From assembly GCA_965212525.1 (NCBI GenBank), contig CBDBVC010000032.1:1-64000 (forward strand): a stretch of 64,000 nt of DNA, written 5' to 3'. The notes beneath the pieces were generated by a model, which did no database searches, was not told the origin of the DNA, and saw nothing but the letters and a program-made list of their open reading frames with translations. This stretch comes from SZUA-38 sp965212525. Its GTDB lineage: Bacteria > Pseudomonadota > Gammaproteobacteria > Xanthomonadales > SZUA-38. The translations under genes and the position numbers were made by a program. Below, piece by piece: positions 16,092 through 26,254 of this stretch (within the stretch, counting starts at the first letter, position 1; each line of letters begins with the position of its first letter).

Positions 16092-17532
16092 TCAGACACT
16101 CGTTTCCAGGATTTCAAACGGCTCGGAGCGATGCGTCGCCAGATCGATCTTGAGAATTTCATGCTCATTGCTGTTGGCGACCCAGAGCGTCCTGTCATGA
16201 ACACAGATTCCGGTTGGATGATTGAGCTCGAAATCCACGGCCGGTGTGGTCAGACGCCAGTTGATGGTATCCAGCAGGCGCAGGCAGCTGTTGTAGGTAT
16301 CGGCAATCCACAACTCCTGTTTGTCGCGATCATAGGCGAGGCCCATTGGACGCTGTAACAGACCGTCACGTGGACCACCATCCTCATTGCCAAAATAGAA
16401 GTTGCCCTGACCGATCCTGCTGGTCACAACAGAAGAATCGAGCTCGAAACTGCGGATCGCTGAACCCTCACTGTCTGCGATAAACAGTTCCTCTTCAGCG
16501 ACGGCGATACTGCTGGGTGAACTGAAAGCGGCTGTCACCGAATCGCCATCGGTCACCGACTGCTGGCCTGATCCGGCCAGCCAGCTCATGGCACCGGTTT
16601 TCAGATCAACCTGCCAGACCTGATGCTGGGCCATCATGGTGAAATAGAGCATGGTTTCGCGCAGGGCAAGTCCACTGGGAAAGTTGAGTGCGATATCCCT
16701 GGCGTCAGATCGTGCCAGCACGACCGATTGACCCGCCTTGCCATTGCCGGCAATGGTGTTGACTTCGCCATTGAACAGATCGATTCGACGGATGGCATGG
16801 GAGCCGGTATCGGCAACAAACAGTGCATTGGGCCCGAGCACCAGGCTCTGTGGCTTGTTGAATCCGCAATTCGCCATGGTGCCATCCCATAGCCCCCGGA
16901 TTACCCGAGCCGAATATTCTGAGCACCCTGCCGGTATGATTCAGTTCGAGTATACGGTTATGGCCCGAGTCGGCAATATAGACAGACTGTTCATTGGCCA
17001 CCACACTGGAGGGGAATTTCAGGAACGATGGCGGCTCCGGAATACTGGTCGACAGCCGCGGTGAATAGCGTCTGGAGTCATCACGTGCCGCCTCATCGAG
17101 CAGTTTGCCGATTATGGCATGCAGGTCATCGAAACTGTCATGCCCGCCGATCACCGCCCGCAGGTTTCCGGTAACATCCACGAGTGCACAGCTGGGCCAG
17201 CCGGTCACCCCGTAGGACTGCCACACCGTATAATTGTGATCGACACAGACCGGGAACCGGACATAGTGTTCATTGATCTGCTTCAGCACAGTGGCAGCAG
17301 CATGTTCTCTCGAAAATCTCGGGCAAAGAATGCCGATGACATCCAGTCCATCATCGTAGTCATTTTCCAGTTCACGCAACATTGGCAGCAACAGTAGCGA
17401 CTGAATATTGGAAAAACTGAAAAAGAACACCAGCCGTATCTTGCCGTGATTGTCATCGAGGTTGTGTGGGGTATTGGAATTGACCCATTCAACCTGATTG
17501 CCGAATGCGGGTGCAGCAGTCACATCAGACAT
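16092..17532 (-). CDS. NHLRC2-like thioredoxin-fold and NHL beta-propeller protein, frameshifted
   Basis: Residues 1 to about 160 have a thioredoxin-like fold (GKIRLVFFFSFSNIQSLLLL, then VTGWPSCALVDVTGNLRAVI), followed by a six-bladed NHL propeller with repeats such as VYIADSGHNRILELN, LFVADTGSHAIRRIDL, ELFIADSEGSAIRSFE and LWIADTYNSCLRLL. In NHLRC2 relatives the first motif carries a CxxC pair; here the position reads SNIQS, so no redox cysteines are left. The frame breaks near 16885-16892 at five G; four would give NPGLWDGTMANCGF and an uninterrupted product of about 479 residues. The start at 17532 overlaps the upstream phosphatase gene by eight bases. Function unknown. A base error is likelier than a real mutation. 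Confidence 0.8.
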
Positions 17533-18079
17533 GGTTCATCATCTCCCCGTTACCTGTGGTGCGACTGGTCTGCCATTGATGCTGCAGGATCAGGTGCGCG
17601 AACAGTTCCTCGATCGAGTCCTCGAGAAGATCCAGCACCTGTTCGAACCCGAAACGCCCGCCATAGTAGGGGTCGGGTACATCCGTGGTGACATCCAGAC
17701 TGGAGTAATTCATGATCTTTTCAAGCTTGTCCGCGTGAGGCTGAGGACACTTTTCCATCATCGCATCCATGTTTCTCTGGTCCATAGCGAACAGATAATC
17801 AAAGCGTTCAAAGTCATCCTCGATCAGACGCCTGGCCCTGAGGTCACTGATGTCCACCGATCGTCGCATGGCCGCCTGTTGTGAGCGTTCATCCGGTGGT
17901 TCGCCAACGTGATAGGCATGGGTGCCGGCAGAATCCACTGTAACCAGCTGTTGAAGCCCATTGGCCCGGATAAAGTCCCGTGCCAGGCCCTCTGCTGTCG
18001 GCGATCGGCAGATATTACCCATGCACACGAACAGGATTTGCACTTTCTCGTTATTGTTTTCTGTTGGCAATGAGTTCAT
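17525..18079 (-). CDS. low-molecular-weight protein-tyrosine phosphatase family protein
   Basis: The 184-residue protein has the phosphatase loop FVCMGNICRSP (C19-x5-R25-S) near its N-terminus and the general-acid motif DPYYGG near residue 142, both complete, so activity is expected. Such enzymes act on tyrosine-phosphorylated proteins, often kinases of polysaccharide export, or on related regulators; no such kinase is in the window. The position directly after kdsB matches Pseudomonas. From the ATG at 18079 it would overlap kdsB by 29 bp; a GTG at 18043 would remove the overlap and still precede the catalytic loop, so the start is uncertain. Confidence 0.9.
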   Translation of the reverse strand: MNSLPTENNNEKVQILFVCMGNICRSPTAEGLARDFIRANGLQQLVTVDSAGTHAYHVGEPPDERSQQAAMRRSVDISDLRARRLIEDDFERFDYLFAMDQRNMDAMMEKCPQPHADKLEKIMNYSSLDVTTDVPDPYYGGRFGFEQVLDLLEDSIEELFAHLILQHQWQTSRTTGNGEMMNHV

Positions 18080-18854
18080 CGACTCGTTTCAAATCCTCTT
18101 CAGTATCAACCCCTGCCGGAAATGAATCCTGCAGAACCATGACCTTGATGCGGTAACCATGATACAACATTCTGAGCTGTTCCAGCTTTTCCAGTGTTTC
18201 CAGCTGTGCCGGTGGCAGGTCGGCAAATGCCCTCACCGTGGCGGCCCGATAGCCATACAGGCCAACATGTCGCAGGGCCAGTGACGGACACTCTTTCGCG
18301 GCCGGATCCGCAGTGACAGTTTCGCTGCTTTGAGCAGTGATGTGCAGACCATCGCGATCGAACGGTATGGGGGCCCTGCTGAAATACAGGGCGAAACCTT
18401 CCTGATCAATCACCACCTTGACACAATTGGGATCCCGAATCTGCACCTGCTCTGTGATTGGTATGGCCAGGGTGGACATGCTGGCACGCTGATCGTCCAG
18501 CAGACTGGCAACGGCATGAACAGCCGATACCGGCGTCAGAGGTTCATCGCCCTGCAGGTTGACCACACAATCATCATCGCGCAGCGATAACAGGTCGATA
18601 CACTCGGCGATACGGTCTGTGCCCGATGGGTGCGATGGTGATGTCATCAGACAATCCATGCCGTGTAACCGGCAGTACGCCTGGATACGCTCATCATCGG
18701 TCGCCACAGTCACCGACTCGGCGCCACAATCCATTGCCCTGTCATGCACATGTGCCACCAGCGGCTTGCCATCGATCTGTTTCATGGCCTTGCCGGGGAG
18801 GCGTTGTGACGCAAATCTGGCGGGAATGATGATGTGAAACGGAACAGTCGCCAT
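18051..18854 (-). CDS. kdsB: 3-deoxy-manno-octulosonate cytidylyltransferase (CMP-Kdo synthetase)
   Basis: KdsB activates Kdo with CTP for transfer to lipid A. The 267-residue protein starts with the nucleotide-binding FHIIIPARFASQRLPGKAM, has VVNLQGDEPLTPV (metal and CTP contacts) near residue 98, and LRHVGLYGYRAATVR near 190. Its ATG shares one base with the lpxK stop (TGATG), so the pair is coupled. It belongs to the msbA-lpxK-kdsB lipid A block. Confidence 0.96.
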   Translation of the reverse strand: MATVPFHIIIPARFASQRLPGKAMKQIDGKPLVAHVHDRAMDCGAESVTVATDDERIQAYCRLHGMDCLMTSPSHPSGTDRIAECIDLLSLRDDDCVVNLQGDEPLTPVSAVHAVASLLDDQRASMSTLAIPITEQVQIRDPNCVKVVIDQEGFALYFSRAPIPFDRDGLHITAQSSETVTADPAAKECPSLALRHVGLYGYRAATVRAFADLPPAQLETLEKLEQLRMLYHGYRIKVMVLQDSFPAGVDTEEDLKRVDELIANRKQ

Positions 18855-19906
18855 CAGCCGGCTTTCTCCTGTAAACGCTTGATCACTCTGGCCATCAGCA
18901 CATCGATTGCGTCACTGGCAGCATCAGGCAATTGTGCAGTGACGGGTACTGCCCACCAGTCGTCACCGCAAAAACCCAGACACTTGACCGCATCCTTTTC
19001 TGTCATCAGAACACAGGCCTGCTTCAGGTGTGCCAGCTCGGACGCCTGATACTGGTGATGATCGCTGAACTCAAGTTTCTCGTGCCCTACCCCGTTTTTC
19101 TGCAGCATATCAAAAAACTGACTCGGGTTCCCGATCCCGGCCACTGCATGAACAGTTCTGCCGGGCAGGCTCTGAAAATCGCACAACGGCATGCGCTGGC
19201 TGCTGTCTGCCAGATTCCATGCATTGGCGACCTCATAGCACATGACATGAACCCGATCAGACAGACGGCCTGAGGTGAATGCCGGACCGGCATTTTCGGG
19301 CAGTCTGTGACTGCAGATCACAAGATCGACCTGATCCAGATCACTCGGTGGCCGCCTCAGCGGGCCGGCAGGCAACAATGAGCCATTACCGAATCCCCGA
19401 TTACCGTCAATAACACAGATCTGAACATCACGAGCCAGCCTCAGGTGCTGCAGACCGTCATCACTGATGATGACATCAACTGCTGCCTCACCGACAAGCT
19501 TGCGGGCAGCGGCAGATCTGTCGGCGCCAATGCAAACCGGAATACCCAGACGGCGATGCATCATGTGTGGCTCATCGCCAGCGTCGGCTGCTGTGGTCAA
19601 GGTATCAATAATTACAGGTGATGAACTTGTGGACTGTGCGGCATACCCCCGAGTGACGATCCCAGGGCTGTAGCCGCGCTGTTGCAGATACTCTGCCAGC
19701 CAGATCACCATTGGTGTCTTGCCGGTCCCACCGACAGTGAGGTTGCCGACAATGATCACCGGCACGCCAGGATGAGCCTGATCACGATGCTGTCGACGTC
19801 TGTCCCAGTGATTCAGCAGTCGATACAGTGGAACCAGCCATCGCAGGTAAAACGGTGCAGGCTGCTGACGATACCAGACAGATTGGATCCATGATGAAAG
19901 CGCCAT
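18854..19906 (-). CDS. lpxK: tetraacyldisaccharide 4'-kinase
   Basis: LpxK phosphorylates the lipid A precursor at the 4' position at the inner membrane face. The 350-residue protein begins with a hydrophobic, membrane-associated N-terminus and has the P-loop VGNLTVGGTGKTPMVIWLAE near residue 52-71, then GYSPGIVTRGY, the catalytic DDGLQHLRLARDVQICVIDG near 150-169, and the C-terminal FSDHHQY and LMTEKDAVKC motifs. All LpxK marks are present. It lies 40 bp after msbA and overlaps kdsB by one base. Confidence 0.96.
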   Translation of the reverse strand: MALSSWIQSVWYRQQPAPFYLRWLVPLYRLLNHWDRRRQHRDQAHPGVPVIIVGNLTVGGTGKTPMVIWLAEYLQQRGYSPGIVTRGYAAQSTSSSPVIIDTLTTAADAGDEPHMMHRRLGIPVCIGADRSAAARKLVGEAAVDVIISDDGLQHLRLARDVQICVIDGNRGFGNGSLLPAGPLRRPPSDLDQVDLVICSHRLPENAGPAFTSGRLSDRVHVMCYEVANAWNLADSSQRMPLCDFQSLPGRTVHAVAGIGNPSQFFDMLQKNGVGHEKLEFSDHHQYQASELAHLKQACVLMTEKDAVKCLGFCGDDWWAVPVTAQLPDAASDAIDVLMARVIKRLQEKAG

Positions 19907-19946
19907 GCCAGCCTCCCTTCAGCCCGGCTTCGGGTTGTCTGAGCTG

Positions 19947-21770
19947 TCAGTCAGCCTGTTCATCGTCTGACTTCGCTGCCGGGCTGTCATTGAACTGCAG
20001 CTTGTGCAGATTGGCATAGGCACCACCGGTACTGAGCAATTCGGCATGTGTGCCCTGCTCGATCAGCCTGCCTTCGGACAGCACTACCACCTGTGAGGCA
20101 CTCTCGATGGTCGAGAGCCGGTGTGCAATGACCAGTGTGGTTCTGTCCTGAACGATATCATCAAGCGCTTCCTGGATCAGACGTTCGGATTCCGAATCCA
20201 GCGCAGAGGTGGCCTCGTCCAGTATCAGTATCGGGGCATCCTTGAGAATTGCCCGTGCGATGGCAATGCGTTGTCGCTGGCCGCCGGACAACTGCACACC
20301 GTCTTCGCCAATGCGGGTCTGCATCCCGTCGGGCAGCTGCTCGATGAATTCCATGGCATGAGCACGTGTGGCTGCGGAGACAATCTCTTCCTCGCTGGCC
20401 TCACCCATGCTGCCATAGGCAATATTACGCGCGATGGTGTCCTCGAACAGCACCACATCCTGACTCACCAGAGCGATCTTGTCTCGCAGGCTGGGCAGGC
20501 TGTAATCGCGGATATCAACGCCATCGACCCTGATGCTGCCCGCTGTCGGCTCATAGAACCGCGGGATAAGTGAGACCAGCGATGTCTTGCCACTTCCGGA
20601 TCGGCCGACGAATGCGGTGACTGTACCCGGCCTGATTGACAGCCGAATATTGTCGAGTACCTGCGCCTGACCCTCATCATAACTGAGACAGATATCATCA
20701 AACTCGATGGCGCCATCAATGTGATCGACTACCTGACCGGACTCAAGATCCTCGCCCGGCTGGTCCAGCAGATGGAACACACTCTGTCCGGCCGTGATGG
20801 CTCGCTGAATCATGACATTGACATTGACCAGTTTTTTCAGCGAAGGAAGGATGCCGAGCATGGCAACGATGAATGACACAAAGGCGCCCGGGTCAAGGTC
20901 AATCGACCGCGTTGCCGCCATGAAAACGATGATGGCCAGGCCAATGCCGGCAAAGAACTGGGTCATGACGGTGCTTGCAGCACGGGTCGAGATCAGCTTG
21001 ATATTCTGCTGACGATTATTGCGGTTGATTCTGCTGAACGCATCGGCTTCCTGCTTCTGGCCGCCGTAGGTCTTCACCACACGGTGGCCATTGACAATCT
21101 CGCCCGTGCGATGGGTCACATCACCCATTGAACCCTGGATCTTGCGACTGATCCGGCGGAATCGCTTGCTGACAAACCAGATCACCAGTGCGATGGGTGG
21201 CGCGATCAGGAAAATGATCATTGTCAGTCGAACACTGACCATCATCATGACGCCGATAAAGAACAGGATGTAGAGTGAATCCTTGATCAGGATGGTAATG
21301 GCATTTGATGTCGACTCGGCAATCTGTTCGATATTGAAAGTGAGCCTGGAAATCAGCTGACCCTGCGATTGACGGTCAAAGAACCGTGTCGGCATCATCA
21401 GGTATTTCTCGAAACACTGCTGCCTTAGCACACAGATCACCGATCTGCCGATTCTGGCCATGACCACGACCGAAACAAAGCCGGCGATGCCCCGGCCAAC
21501 GAAAACGGCAATGATCAGCAGCGGCAGCATCTTCATCACATCGGGATCGTGATTGACAAAACCCTCATCGATCAGCGGTTCCATCAGACGTGAAAAACCG
21601 GCCGTGCAGATCGCATCGACCAGCATGGCGAACACGGCAACCACAAACAGTAACTTGTGTGGGGCGGTGTAGCGCAGCAGACGCCGATAGACATGAATCT
21701 CGCGTTCACCGGATTCAGCCCTGCTCTGGCCTCGCGATGACTGCTTCAATCTGTTTGCGGAATCATTCAT
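19947..21770 (-). CDS. msbA: lipid A export ABC transporter MsbA
   Basis: MsbA flips core-lipid A across the inner membrane. It is a half-transporter of about 607 residues with six membrane helices (residues about 45-330) and an ATPase domain with Walker A GRSGSGKTSL, the Q-loop ALVSQDVVLFEDTI, signature LSGGQRQRIAIARA, Walker B ILILDEATSALD and the switch histidine in VIAHRLSTIE. ATG 21770 is preferred; an in-frame GTG at 21785 would add five residues. The order exbB-exbD-msbA-lpxK-kdsB is the Pseudomonas-like lipid A block. Confidence 0.95.
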   Translation of the reverse strand: MNDSANRLKQSSRGQSRAESGEREIHVYRRLLRYTAPHKLLFVVAVFAMLVDAICTAGFSRLMEPLIDEGFVNHDPDVMKMLPLLIIAVFVGRGIAGFVSVVVMARIGRSVICVLRQQCFEKYLMMPTRFFDRQSQGQLISRLTFNIEQIAESTSNAITILIKDSLYILFFIGVMMMVSVRLTMIIFLIAPPIALVIWFVSKRFRRISRKIQGSMGDVTHRTGEIVNGHRVVKTYGGQKQEADAFSRINRNNRQQNIKLISTRAASTVMTQFFAGIGLAIIVFMAATRSIDLDPGAFVSFIVAMLGILPSLKKLVNVNVMIQRAITAGQSVFHLLDQPGEDLESGQVVDHIDGAIEFDDICLSYDEGQAQVLDNIRLSIRPGTVTAFVGRSGSGKTSLVSLIPRFYEPTAGSIRVDGVDIRDYSLPSLRDKIALVSQDVVLFEDTIARNIAYGSMGEASEEEIVSAATRAHAMEFIEQLPDGMQTRIGEDGVQLSGGQRQRIAIARAILKDAPILILDEATSALDSESERLIQEALDDIVQDRTTLVIAHRLSTIESASQVVVLSEGRLIEQGTHAELLSTGGAYANLHKLQFNDSPAAKSDDEQAD

Positions 21771-21837
21771 CAGTGTTGTGTGCACGCTGAGACGTCAGTC
21801 TGCATCATCATACTCTTGATTTGTGCCATGATGCTGT

Positions 21838-22263
21838 CTAGCCGTCAGAAGGCTTGTCTGGCGTGGTGGCAATCGACAGATTGACCACATTGAGTCTGGT
21901 CAGCACATCCATGGCCGTCACAACGTACTTGTGTGGCACAAGTTCGTCAGCACGGATGGTAACCGGCTGCTCGCGGTTGTCACCAATCGCCGCGAGAATG
22001 GCTTCCCGCAGTGACTCGGCCGAGTTGTTGACCACTTCATTGTTGTTGATGTAATACTGTCCGTCTTCACTGATCGCGATCACAAGCCGGTCGGTCTTCA
22101 CCTGCTCGGGTTCCTGTTCTGCCTGCGGCAGATCGATTCGCAGTCTTGCCTGCTGCTCGAAAGTGGTTGTCACCATGAAGAAGATAAGCAGCAGGAACAC
22201 GACATCAATCAGGGGTGTCATGTTCAGGTCGGGATCTTCCCTCTCATGTGTGGTGAATTTCAT
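21838..22263 (-). CDS. exbD: ExbD/TolR-type biopolymer transport protein
   Basis: The 141-residue protein has a short cytoplasmic start, one membrane helix (PLIDVVFLLLIFFMVTTTF at about 17-35) and a periplasmic domain (QYYINNNEVV and EQPVTIRADELVPHKYVV). The aspartate in PLIDVVF is the conserved proton-carrying residue of ExbD/TolR. With the exbB gene two bases upstream it forms a proton-driven motor. No TonB, TolA or TolB is adjacent; the partner is unknown. In Pseudomonas this pair also precedes the lipid A genes. Confidence 0.93.
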   Translation of the reverse strand: MKFTTHEREDPDLNMTPLIDVVFLLLIFFMVTTTFEQQARLRIDLPQAEQEPEQVKTDRLVIAISEDGQYYINNNEVVNNSAESLREAILAAIGDNREQPVTIRADELVPHKYVVTAMDVLTRLNVVNLSIATTPDKPSDG

Positions 22264-22265
22264 GA

Positions 22266-22922
22266 TCAGCTTTTCTTGGCTGCTGGCTTGCGTGTGCTTC
22301 TTGCTGCTGGCTTCTTCGGCTGACCATCATCAATGGCATCGATCAGGTGCAGCACTTCACCCTCCATGTCGATGACCAGCTCAGCCACCTTGCCTCTGAA
22401 AAAACGGTAGAAGAAAAATGCAGGGATGGCGACCAGCAGACCCGCCGCTGTCGTGATCAGTGCCTGTGAAATTCCACCAGCCATCAGATTGGCTTCACCG
22501 ACACCGTGCTGCATGATCTGGTTGAACACCCTGATCATGCCGAATACCGTACCCAGCAGGCCCATCAATGGTGATATTCCGGCAATGGTGCCGAGAATGT
22601 TGAGATATTTCTCCAGCTTGTGCACCACGTGTCGTCCGGCGTCCTCGACGGCTTCACGAATGATGTCACGTGAACGTGCGCGGTTTTTCAATGCCACGGC
22701 AAGCACGATACCCAGTGGTGAATTCGCTTCCAGTGCCGTGATGTGAGAATCATCAATCTTGCGGCTGCGTGCCCATTCCCTGACTTGCATGGCCAGTTTC
22801 TGCGGAACGATTTCCTTGCGCCTCAGGCTCCAGAACCGCTCGATCACAATGGCAATCATCAGACCAGCACAGACAAGGATGGGAATCATCAACCACCCGC
22901 CCTGCATGACAATTTCTTTCAC
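22266..22922 (-). CDS. exbB: MotA/TolQ/ExbB-type proton channel protein
   Basis: The 218-residue protein has three membrane helices: one near the start (GGWLMIPILVCAGLMIAIVI), and two in the conserved C-terminal domain (NILGTIAGISPLMGLLGTVF and ITTAAGLLVAIPAFFFYRFF). The middle run GISPLMGLLGTVFGMI is the ExbB/TolQ signature. The C-terminus is a short Lys/Ala/Pro tail (PAARSTRKPAAKKS). It is the first gene of the exbBD unit; the AT-rich 186-bp gap before it (23042-23108 contains TTAAG repeats and GATAATGATA) is the probable promoter region. Confidence 0.93.
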   Translation of the reverse strand: MKEIVMQGGWLMIPILVCAGLMIAIVIERFWSLRRKEIVPQKLAMQVREWARSRKIDDSHITALEANSPLGIVLAVALKNRARSRDIIREAVEDAGRHVVHKLEKYLNILGTIAGISPLMGLLGTVFGMIRVFNQIMQHGVGEANLMAGGISQALITTAAGLLVAIPAFFFYRFFRGKVAELVIDMEGEVLHLIDAIDDGQPKKPAARSTRKPAAKKS

Positions 22923-23108
22923 TGGCTCACCCTATCAGGTCAAATCAACGTGCAATCATACTTATTTTTGTTCGGCTCGTCTGTAATTCAGTTGCACAGA
23001 TTGCATCCTGTCGATTCCGTGGCGGGGCCATGCAGCTGTTCAGTGCCGACTAACAGGACGTGACGGTATCATTATCCGCTTTAAAATTGAGTTAAGATTT
23101 AACCTTAA

Positions 23109-25493
23109 CTACCTGAATTCACAGGGTAGTTGACCGGGTCGATGCCAGATTCTGTGCTGTTCCCTGCGTACGGCGTCAAGGATTCGGGCGCCGGTTTCAT
23201 CTACCCGTATATGAATCGCACCACAGTTGGCGGTATTGAGTAGCCTGCTGTTCTGGGCCAGATATCGGCCTGTTACTTCCTGATGCGGAAAGCCGAACCG
23301 GTTGTCCCGACGACTCGAAACCACGGCGATGTCAGGACGTGTCAGGGCTGTAAATTCGCGACTGGATGATGTCTTGCTGCCATGATGGGGTACCAGCAGC
23401 ACGGCCAGGTCAGTGATTTTATCCGGATACGCGCGAACCAGGCCCGATTCAACCACCGATTCGATGTCACCGGGGATCAGCACGCGCTGACCATCAACGT
23501 CAATCAACAGCACACAACTGCTGTTGTTGCCGAGATAAGGCAGCCCCGGCCCGGGGTGCAGAATCTCGAATGAAATGCCATCGGCATGCCACGACAGCCC
23601 CGCCCTGCAATCGACTGAGGAACTGTCGAGATCACCCGAAACCAGCTGTCGCCGTGACTGGAACTTTTGCTGTACTGCGGAAAGCCCTCCTGCGTGATCA
23701 TTGTCGAGATGACTGACAATCAGGTAATCCAGCCTTGTGCGTCGGGTGACAGAATCAAGATACGGGTTGATCACCATGCTGCCCATACTCCACAGGTCAG
23801 TCCCGTCAGTCTTCTGCCATGCCGGTGATGAGGCACCAAAGTCATAGATTCCGATACTGTTGCGGGTACGAATGACTACAGATAGCCCCTGACCGACATC
23901 AAGTACCTGCAGATCCAGCTCGGCCGGTTGTATCTGACCTTTGGGAAGCAGGGTGATCAGCGCGACAGCCAGCCCGGTAAGCCGACACATCAGTACAGCG
24001 GGTCCCAGCAGCAATACTGCAGCCACACACAACAGAACAACATTGAGTTCAGTCGCGGCAATTCTGACCGGCGCACTGGCAATCTCTGCCATCAGGGCAA
24101 GAAAATGCAGCAATACAGTTGTCAACTGACTGGCTGGTAACATCAGCATACTCGCCAGATCACCTGACACGTCGACCAGAGACACCAGCAGTGCCAGCAG
24201 CAGGCCGACAAACATCAGTGGCATCAGCAATATGCCCATCAGCGGAATCACCAGCAGATTGATCCAGGGGGCAGACCAGCTCGCTGCCTGTCCTGAATGC
24301 AGTGACAAGGGTAACAGACCCAGCAGAATGACCAGTTGTGCAATCAGAAAACGGCTACGCTTGCGAGACCAGTGCAGATTTGCATGAAACGCATACAACA
24401 GCGCTGCAACCGCCGTGAAGGAATACCAGAAACCACTCAGCAGCACCTGTCTGGGATCGTACAGCAACACGGCCGTCATCGAACAGATGACAAGAACATG
24501 AGGACGCGTAGCCCGATTGACCGACAGGGCCGCAGCAACCACGATGAGCATGAACAACGCACGCTGTGTCGGCATGGAAAATCCTGCAAGTCCGGCATAC
24601 AGCAAGGCAAAACCCAGGGCAATAATCATCCCCAGACGTTGTCTGGCCACTGTTCTGGCCTGGCAACTGCAGCGGTACAGCGCGCGAGCCAGCAACCAGC
24701 CCAGACCGGCCACCAGGCCAATATGAAGACCTGATATCGCCATCAGATGCAGTGTGCCCGTCTGCCTGAAACGCTGCCACAGCGCAGGTGAAATATCGCG
24801 CTGATCACCCACCAGCAGGGCACGGATCACGGCAGCAGCATCACGGTCGCTGATCCAGTGTTGCAGCGACTCGCTCAAGAGCAACCTGATCGAACCGATC
24901 GGGTCGGTGCCTGATTCTGCGAGACGTTCGGCACTGATCAGGTCAACATGAGCTGTCGCATGAATACGTCTGGCAAACAGATACCGTTCGCGGTCATGCC
25001 CGACCGGATTGGCCATTCCCTGATTTGGCCTGGGACTGAGACTCATGCGCCAGTGCTGGCCCAGTTGTGGCAGCTCGATAGCAGACGGGGTGTCAGCGGT
25101 GTCGCCGGTGTAAGGTGAAGACGAGAGCCTGTGCCGGATCTGAACTCGCGAACCTTCAAGCCCCTGATCAGCCGTCTCAATCAACCTGATGACATAACGA
25201 CAGCTGAAACGGTCACAATCCGGCATCTCGGTAATCACGGCGCGATCAATTTCCAGTGTCGAGTAGCTCAGCAATCGTTCAGCGAGCGCATGGTCCATCG
25301 CAGCGATGTGCTGCAGATGAATGATGCCAAGGAGGAGCCCGGCAGCAGTAATGGCCAGACGAAAATTCAGTTTGCAGCACCCGACTGCCAGCATGACTGC
25401 CAGCAACAGCCCGAATCGCAGCTGTTGGCTCAGCAACGGCATCTGGCTGGCGATGATCACGCCGCAACAATAGGCACCTGCAATCCATTGCAT
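23109..25493 (-). CDS. comEC: ComEC/Rec2 family DNA internalisation protein
   Basis: ComEC forms the inner-membrane channel that takes up one DNA strand during natural transformation. The 794-residue protein has the N-terminal DUF4131 region, the competence membrane domain (HLMAISGLHIGLVAGLGW near residue 250), then a metallo-beta-lactamase-like domain at about 515-760 with LIVSHLDNDHAGGLSAV, the aspartate-rich IPGDIES and VPHHGSKTSSS. All three blocks are complete. It lies between lolD (71 bp) and exbB, an arrangement known from Pseudomonas. Transformation in this organism is a family-based inference, since no pilus genes are in the window. Confidence 0.94.
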   Translation of the reverse strand: MQWIAGAYCCGVIIASQMPLLSQQLRFGLLLAVMLAVGCCKLNFRLAITAAGLLLGIIHLQHIAAMDHALAERLLSYSTLEIDRAVITEMPDCDRFSCRYVIRLIETADQGLEGSRVQIRHRLSSSPYTGDTADTPSAIELPQLGQHWRMSLSPRPNQGMANPVGHDRERYLFARRIHATAHVDLISAERLAESGTDPIGSIRLLLSESLQHWISDRDAAAVIRALLVGDQRDISPALWQRFRQTGTLHLMAISGLHIGLVAGLGWLLARALYRCSCQARTVARQRLGMIIALGFALLYAGLAGFSMPTQRALFMLIVVAAALSVNRATRPHVLVICSMTAVLLYDPRQVLLSGFWYSFTAVAALLYAFHANLHWSRKRSRFLIAQLVILLGLLPLSLHSGQAASWSAPWINLLVIPLMGILLMPLMFVGLLLALLVSLVDVSGDLASMLMLPASQLTTVLLHFLALMAEIASAPVRIAATELNVVLLCVAAVLLLGPAVLMCRLTGLAVALITLLPKGQIQPAELDLQVLDVGQGLSVVIRTRNSIGIYDFGASSPAWQKTDGTDLWSMGSMVINPYLDSVTRRTRLDYLIVSHLDNDHAGGLSAVQQKFQSRRQLVSGDLDSSSVDCRAGLSWHADGISFEILHPGPGLPYLGNNSSCVLLIDVDGQRVLIPGDIESVVESGLVRAYPDKITDLAVLLVPHHGSKTSSSREFTALTRPDIAVVSSRRDNRFGFPHQEVTGRYLAQNSRLLNTANCGAIHIRVDETGARILDAVRREQHRIWHRPGQLPCEFR

Positions 25494-25564
25494 GATGGTT
25501 TCCCTGTCAGATCAGCCTCACCAGAACCTCAGGACCCGCCTGCGGTTTGGCAGCTGTTTTTCAG

Positions 25565-26254
25565 TCAGCCCTCTCGTTCTGAAAGTACGCCATGGCTCAT
25601 CACCAGTACTCGGTCCAGCCTGGCTGCCAACTGGATATCGTGAGTGACGATGACAAATCCGGTCCCCTCCGATTCGTTCAGCTCAAGCATCAGCTGGTAG
25701 ATCTGCATCGCGTTGTCTTCATCCAGATTACCGGTGGGTTCATCAGCCAGAATACAGTCGGGACGGGTCACCAGCGCCCTGGCAACGGCTGCCCGCTGAC
25801 GTTCGCCACCTGACAACTGACCCGGCTTGTGCGTGAGCCGATGCCCGAGCCCCACCTTGTGAAGAATCCGTTCCGCCTTCGCCTTTGATTCTGATACAGA
25901 TCTGCTCGACAGATACAGCGGCATGGCGACGTTGTCCAGCGCTGAAAATTCGGGTAACAGGTGATGAAACTGGTAGACAAAACCAAGGTGCTGGTTGCGC
26001 ACGGCAGCCCGGCGACGCTCGTTCAGGCCGGAAACACGGTGTTGCATGATGGTCACCTCACCACTGTCCGCCTTGTCCAGCCCGCCCAGGATCTGAAGCA
26101 GGGTCGATTTGCCGGTTCCCGAAGCTCCCAGTATGGCGACGCGTTCACCACGCCTGACCGTGAGCTCTACCCCATTGAGGACGTCTATTTTATCACCACC
26201 CTGATGAAACGACTTGACCAGGCCCTGGCAGGCCAGCACGAACTGATCATTCAT
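25565..26254 (-). CDS. lolD: lipoprotein-releasing ABC transporter ATPase LolD
   Basis: LolD powers release of outer-membrane lipoproteins to LolA. The 229-residue ATPase has Walker A LGASGTGKSTLLQ near residue 40-52, QFHHLLPEFSALDNVAMPL as Q-loop region, signature LSGGERQRAAVARAL, and ILADEPTGNLDEDNA. The LLPEFSALDNV stretch is typical of LolD. It overlaps the LolC/E gene by eight bases and is translated with it. Confidence 0.95.
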   Translation of the reverse strand: MNDQFVLACQGLVKSFHQGGDKIDVLNGVELTVRRGERVAILGASGTGKSTLLQILGGLDKADSGEVTIMQHRVSGLNERRRAAVRNQHLGFVYQFHHLLPEFSALDNVAMPLYLSSRSVSESKAKAERILHKVGLGHRLTHKPGQLSGGERQRAAVARALVTRPDCILADEPTGNLDEDNAMQIYQLMLELNESEGTGFVIVTHDIQLAARLDRVLVMSHGVLSEREG

